Source of the DNA: Elusimicrobiota bacterium
GTDB taxonomy: Bacteria; Elusimicrobiota; Elusimicrobia; UBA1565; UBA9628
Length of the DNA stretch: 58,943 bases
Assembly (NCBI GenBank): GCA_003452935.1
Contig: DMMY01000008.1
Location: 1 to 58,943 of the forward strand
Direction of reading: 5' to 3'
Part shown: one piece after another, positions 58,102-58,943 of the stretch
Position numbering within the stretch: the stretch's first letter is position 1
How the letters are laid out: every line of letters begins with the position of its first letter
Program-made: the position numbers and the translations under genes
Notes under the pieces: generated by a model
The model's input: the letters and a program-made list of their open reading frames with translations, nothing else
Database searches by the model: none
What the model was told of the DNA's origin: nothing

Positions 58102-58943
58102 TGCCCGGCCAAGGAATTCTCGTCGTCGCTTTGAATTTGCGGGGCTCGATAAGCCCCGCGACTTGGGAGCTTTTGAGCGCCGGCCGCGGCCTGGCCGACG
58201 CGCTCCAGCAGCCTCTCTGCGCGGCGCTGCTCGGCGGGACCGCGGAGCAGGCCAGAGAGCTCGTGGAGCGGGGAGCGGAGCGCGTCTATTGCCTCAACCA
58301 CGCGTCCCTGCAATCCTTCAACGACGAGCTCCACGCCCAGGCCGTGCTCGAGGCCGCGCAAAAGGCCCAGCCCAGCCGCATCCTGCTGCCGGCCGGAGTG
58401 GCGGGCAAGTCCCTGGCCTGCCGGCTCGCCGTCAAGCTCGGCTGCGGCCTGGCCGCGGACGTCTGCGCCATGGACGCCGGAGCCCGGGTCAAGCGCGGCC
58501 ATTACAGCGGCAATCTGGTCGCTGATGTGGAATTCAAATCCGAAGTCCAGGTCCTGACCGTGCAGGGCATGGCCTTTCCCCCAGCCCCGCGACAGCCCGG
58601 ACGCACCGGGGAGATCAGCGAATTACCCTTCGCTCCGGGGAAAGCCGCCACGGAGTTCGTCTCCTTCCAAGCCGAGGAAGCCGGAGAGCTCGACCTGGGC
58701 TCGGCCGAGAGGATCGTGGCCGGGGGCCGCGGCGTGGGCAATTCAGAGGGATTCAAGGCCATCCGGGACCTCGCCCATGCCCTGACCGCGGCGGTCGGCG
58801 CCAGCCGGGCCGCGGTGGACTCGGGCTGGATACCCTACCGGCATCAGGTCGGCCTCACGGGACGCACCGTGCGCCCCAAGCTTTACGTGGCTTGCGGAAT
58901 CTCCGGGCAGATACAGCATCTGGCCGGCATGTCCGGCTCCTCG
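58101..58943 (+). CDS. etfA: Electron transfer flavoprotein alpha subunit, truncated by window end
   Basis: The first 281 residues of EtfA. The N-terminal domain is followed by the FAD-binding domain: IVAGGRGVGNSEGFKAIRDLAHAL, VGASRAAVDSGWIPYRHQVGLTGRTVRPKLYVACGISGQIQHLAGMSGSS. The frame is open to the window edge. The start ATG overlaps the etfB stop by one base. With etfB it forms the heterodimer that shuttles electrons between dehydrogenases and the quinone or ferredoxin pool. Confidence 0.94.
   Translation, partial: MPGQGILVVALNLRGSISPATWELLSAGRGLADALQQPLCAALLGGTAEQARELVERGAERVYCLNHASLQSFNDELHAQAVLEAAQKAQPSRILLPAGVAGKSLACRLAVKLGCGLAADVCAMDAGARVKRGHYSGNLVADVEFKSEVQVLTVQGMAFPPAPRQPGRTGEISELPFAPGKAATEFVSFQAEEAGELDLGSAERIVAGGRGVGNSEGFKAIRDLAHALTAAVGASRAAVDSGWIPYRHQVGLTGRTVRPKLYVACGISGQIQHLAGMSGSS

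Overview
The window is high-GC DNA from a diderm (Gram-negative-type) bacterium. It carries a TolC/RND exporter, a PorV/PorQ-type outer-membrane protein, a predicted beta-barrel, a lipoprotein and periplasmic proteins. The gene content suggests an anaerobic or fermentative organism: type III glutamine synthetase, a hydrogenase-4-like membrane complex without nickel ligands, phosphoketolase, electron-transfer flavoprotein, and a bactofilin/M23 peptidase cell-shape cluster. The combination of PorV-type proteins, FlgD-like C-terminal domains and exported proteins with long Pro/Ala-rich N-terminal linkers is most like Elusimicrobiota. That placement is an inference from gene content only.

Layout. 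1-1.5 kb: 5' part of a PilY1-like pilus-tip gene, a receiver-domain relic and a small Cys/His protein. 1.7-3.8 kb: glnN. 3.8-12.0 kb (minus): ArsR-type regulator, an HTH-PTS IIA fusion regulator and six subunits of a complex I/hydrogenase-4-like complex (Ehr type), genes overlapping or nearly abutting. 12.1-15.4 kb (plus): cbiMQO Co/Ni importer and a CorA-like channel, divergent from arsR across a palindromic operator. 15.4-20.6 kb (mostly minus): unknown membrane-anchored protein, tRNA-Leu, divergent polysaccharide deacetylase, PfkB kinase, SurA-like protein, bactofilin, M23 peptidase. 20.6-26.5 kb: alaS, a TPR membrane protein, a GH31 alpha-glucosidase. 26.6-29.9 kb: gene relic, unknown gene, a 2.1 kb segment bounded by inverted repeats, tRNA-Arg. 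29.9-41.2 kb: HMG-CoA lyase, a small zinc-ribbon protein, a caspase-fold-like exported protein, TolC-RND-DUF2892 operon, two more exported proteins. 41.2-45.7 kb (minus): phosphoketolase, MFS transporter, CrcB, DUF190. 45.9-53.5 kb: small membrane protein, beta-barrel, PorV-like protein and a 1648-residue exported FN3/seven-blade propeller protein. 53.5-57.3 kb: mobile-element debris (IS transposase fragment, group II intron tail), a wHTH-nucleotidyltransferase/HEPN pair, a diverged 5' tRNA-Tyr copy, an AAA/DUF4143 ATPase between exact 21-bp direct repeats, intact tRNA-Tyr. 57.3 kb to end: etfB and truncated etfA.

How the genes work together. The Ehr-type complex has two antiporter-like subunits, a NuoH-like subunit and Fe-S subunits, so it should couple an electron transfer to ion movement. 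Its large subunit lacks the nickel-binding cysteine pairs, so hydrogen chemistry is unlikely. The M23 peptidase-bactofilin-SurA-like operon probably acts in envelope shape. The 1648-residue protein and the PorV-like protein form an overlapping pair consistent with a type IX-like export route. No rRNA genes, CRISPR arrays or complete prophages were seen.
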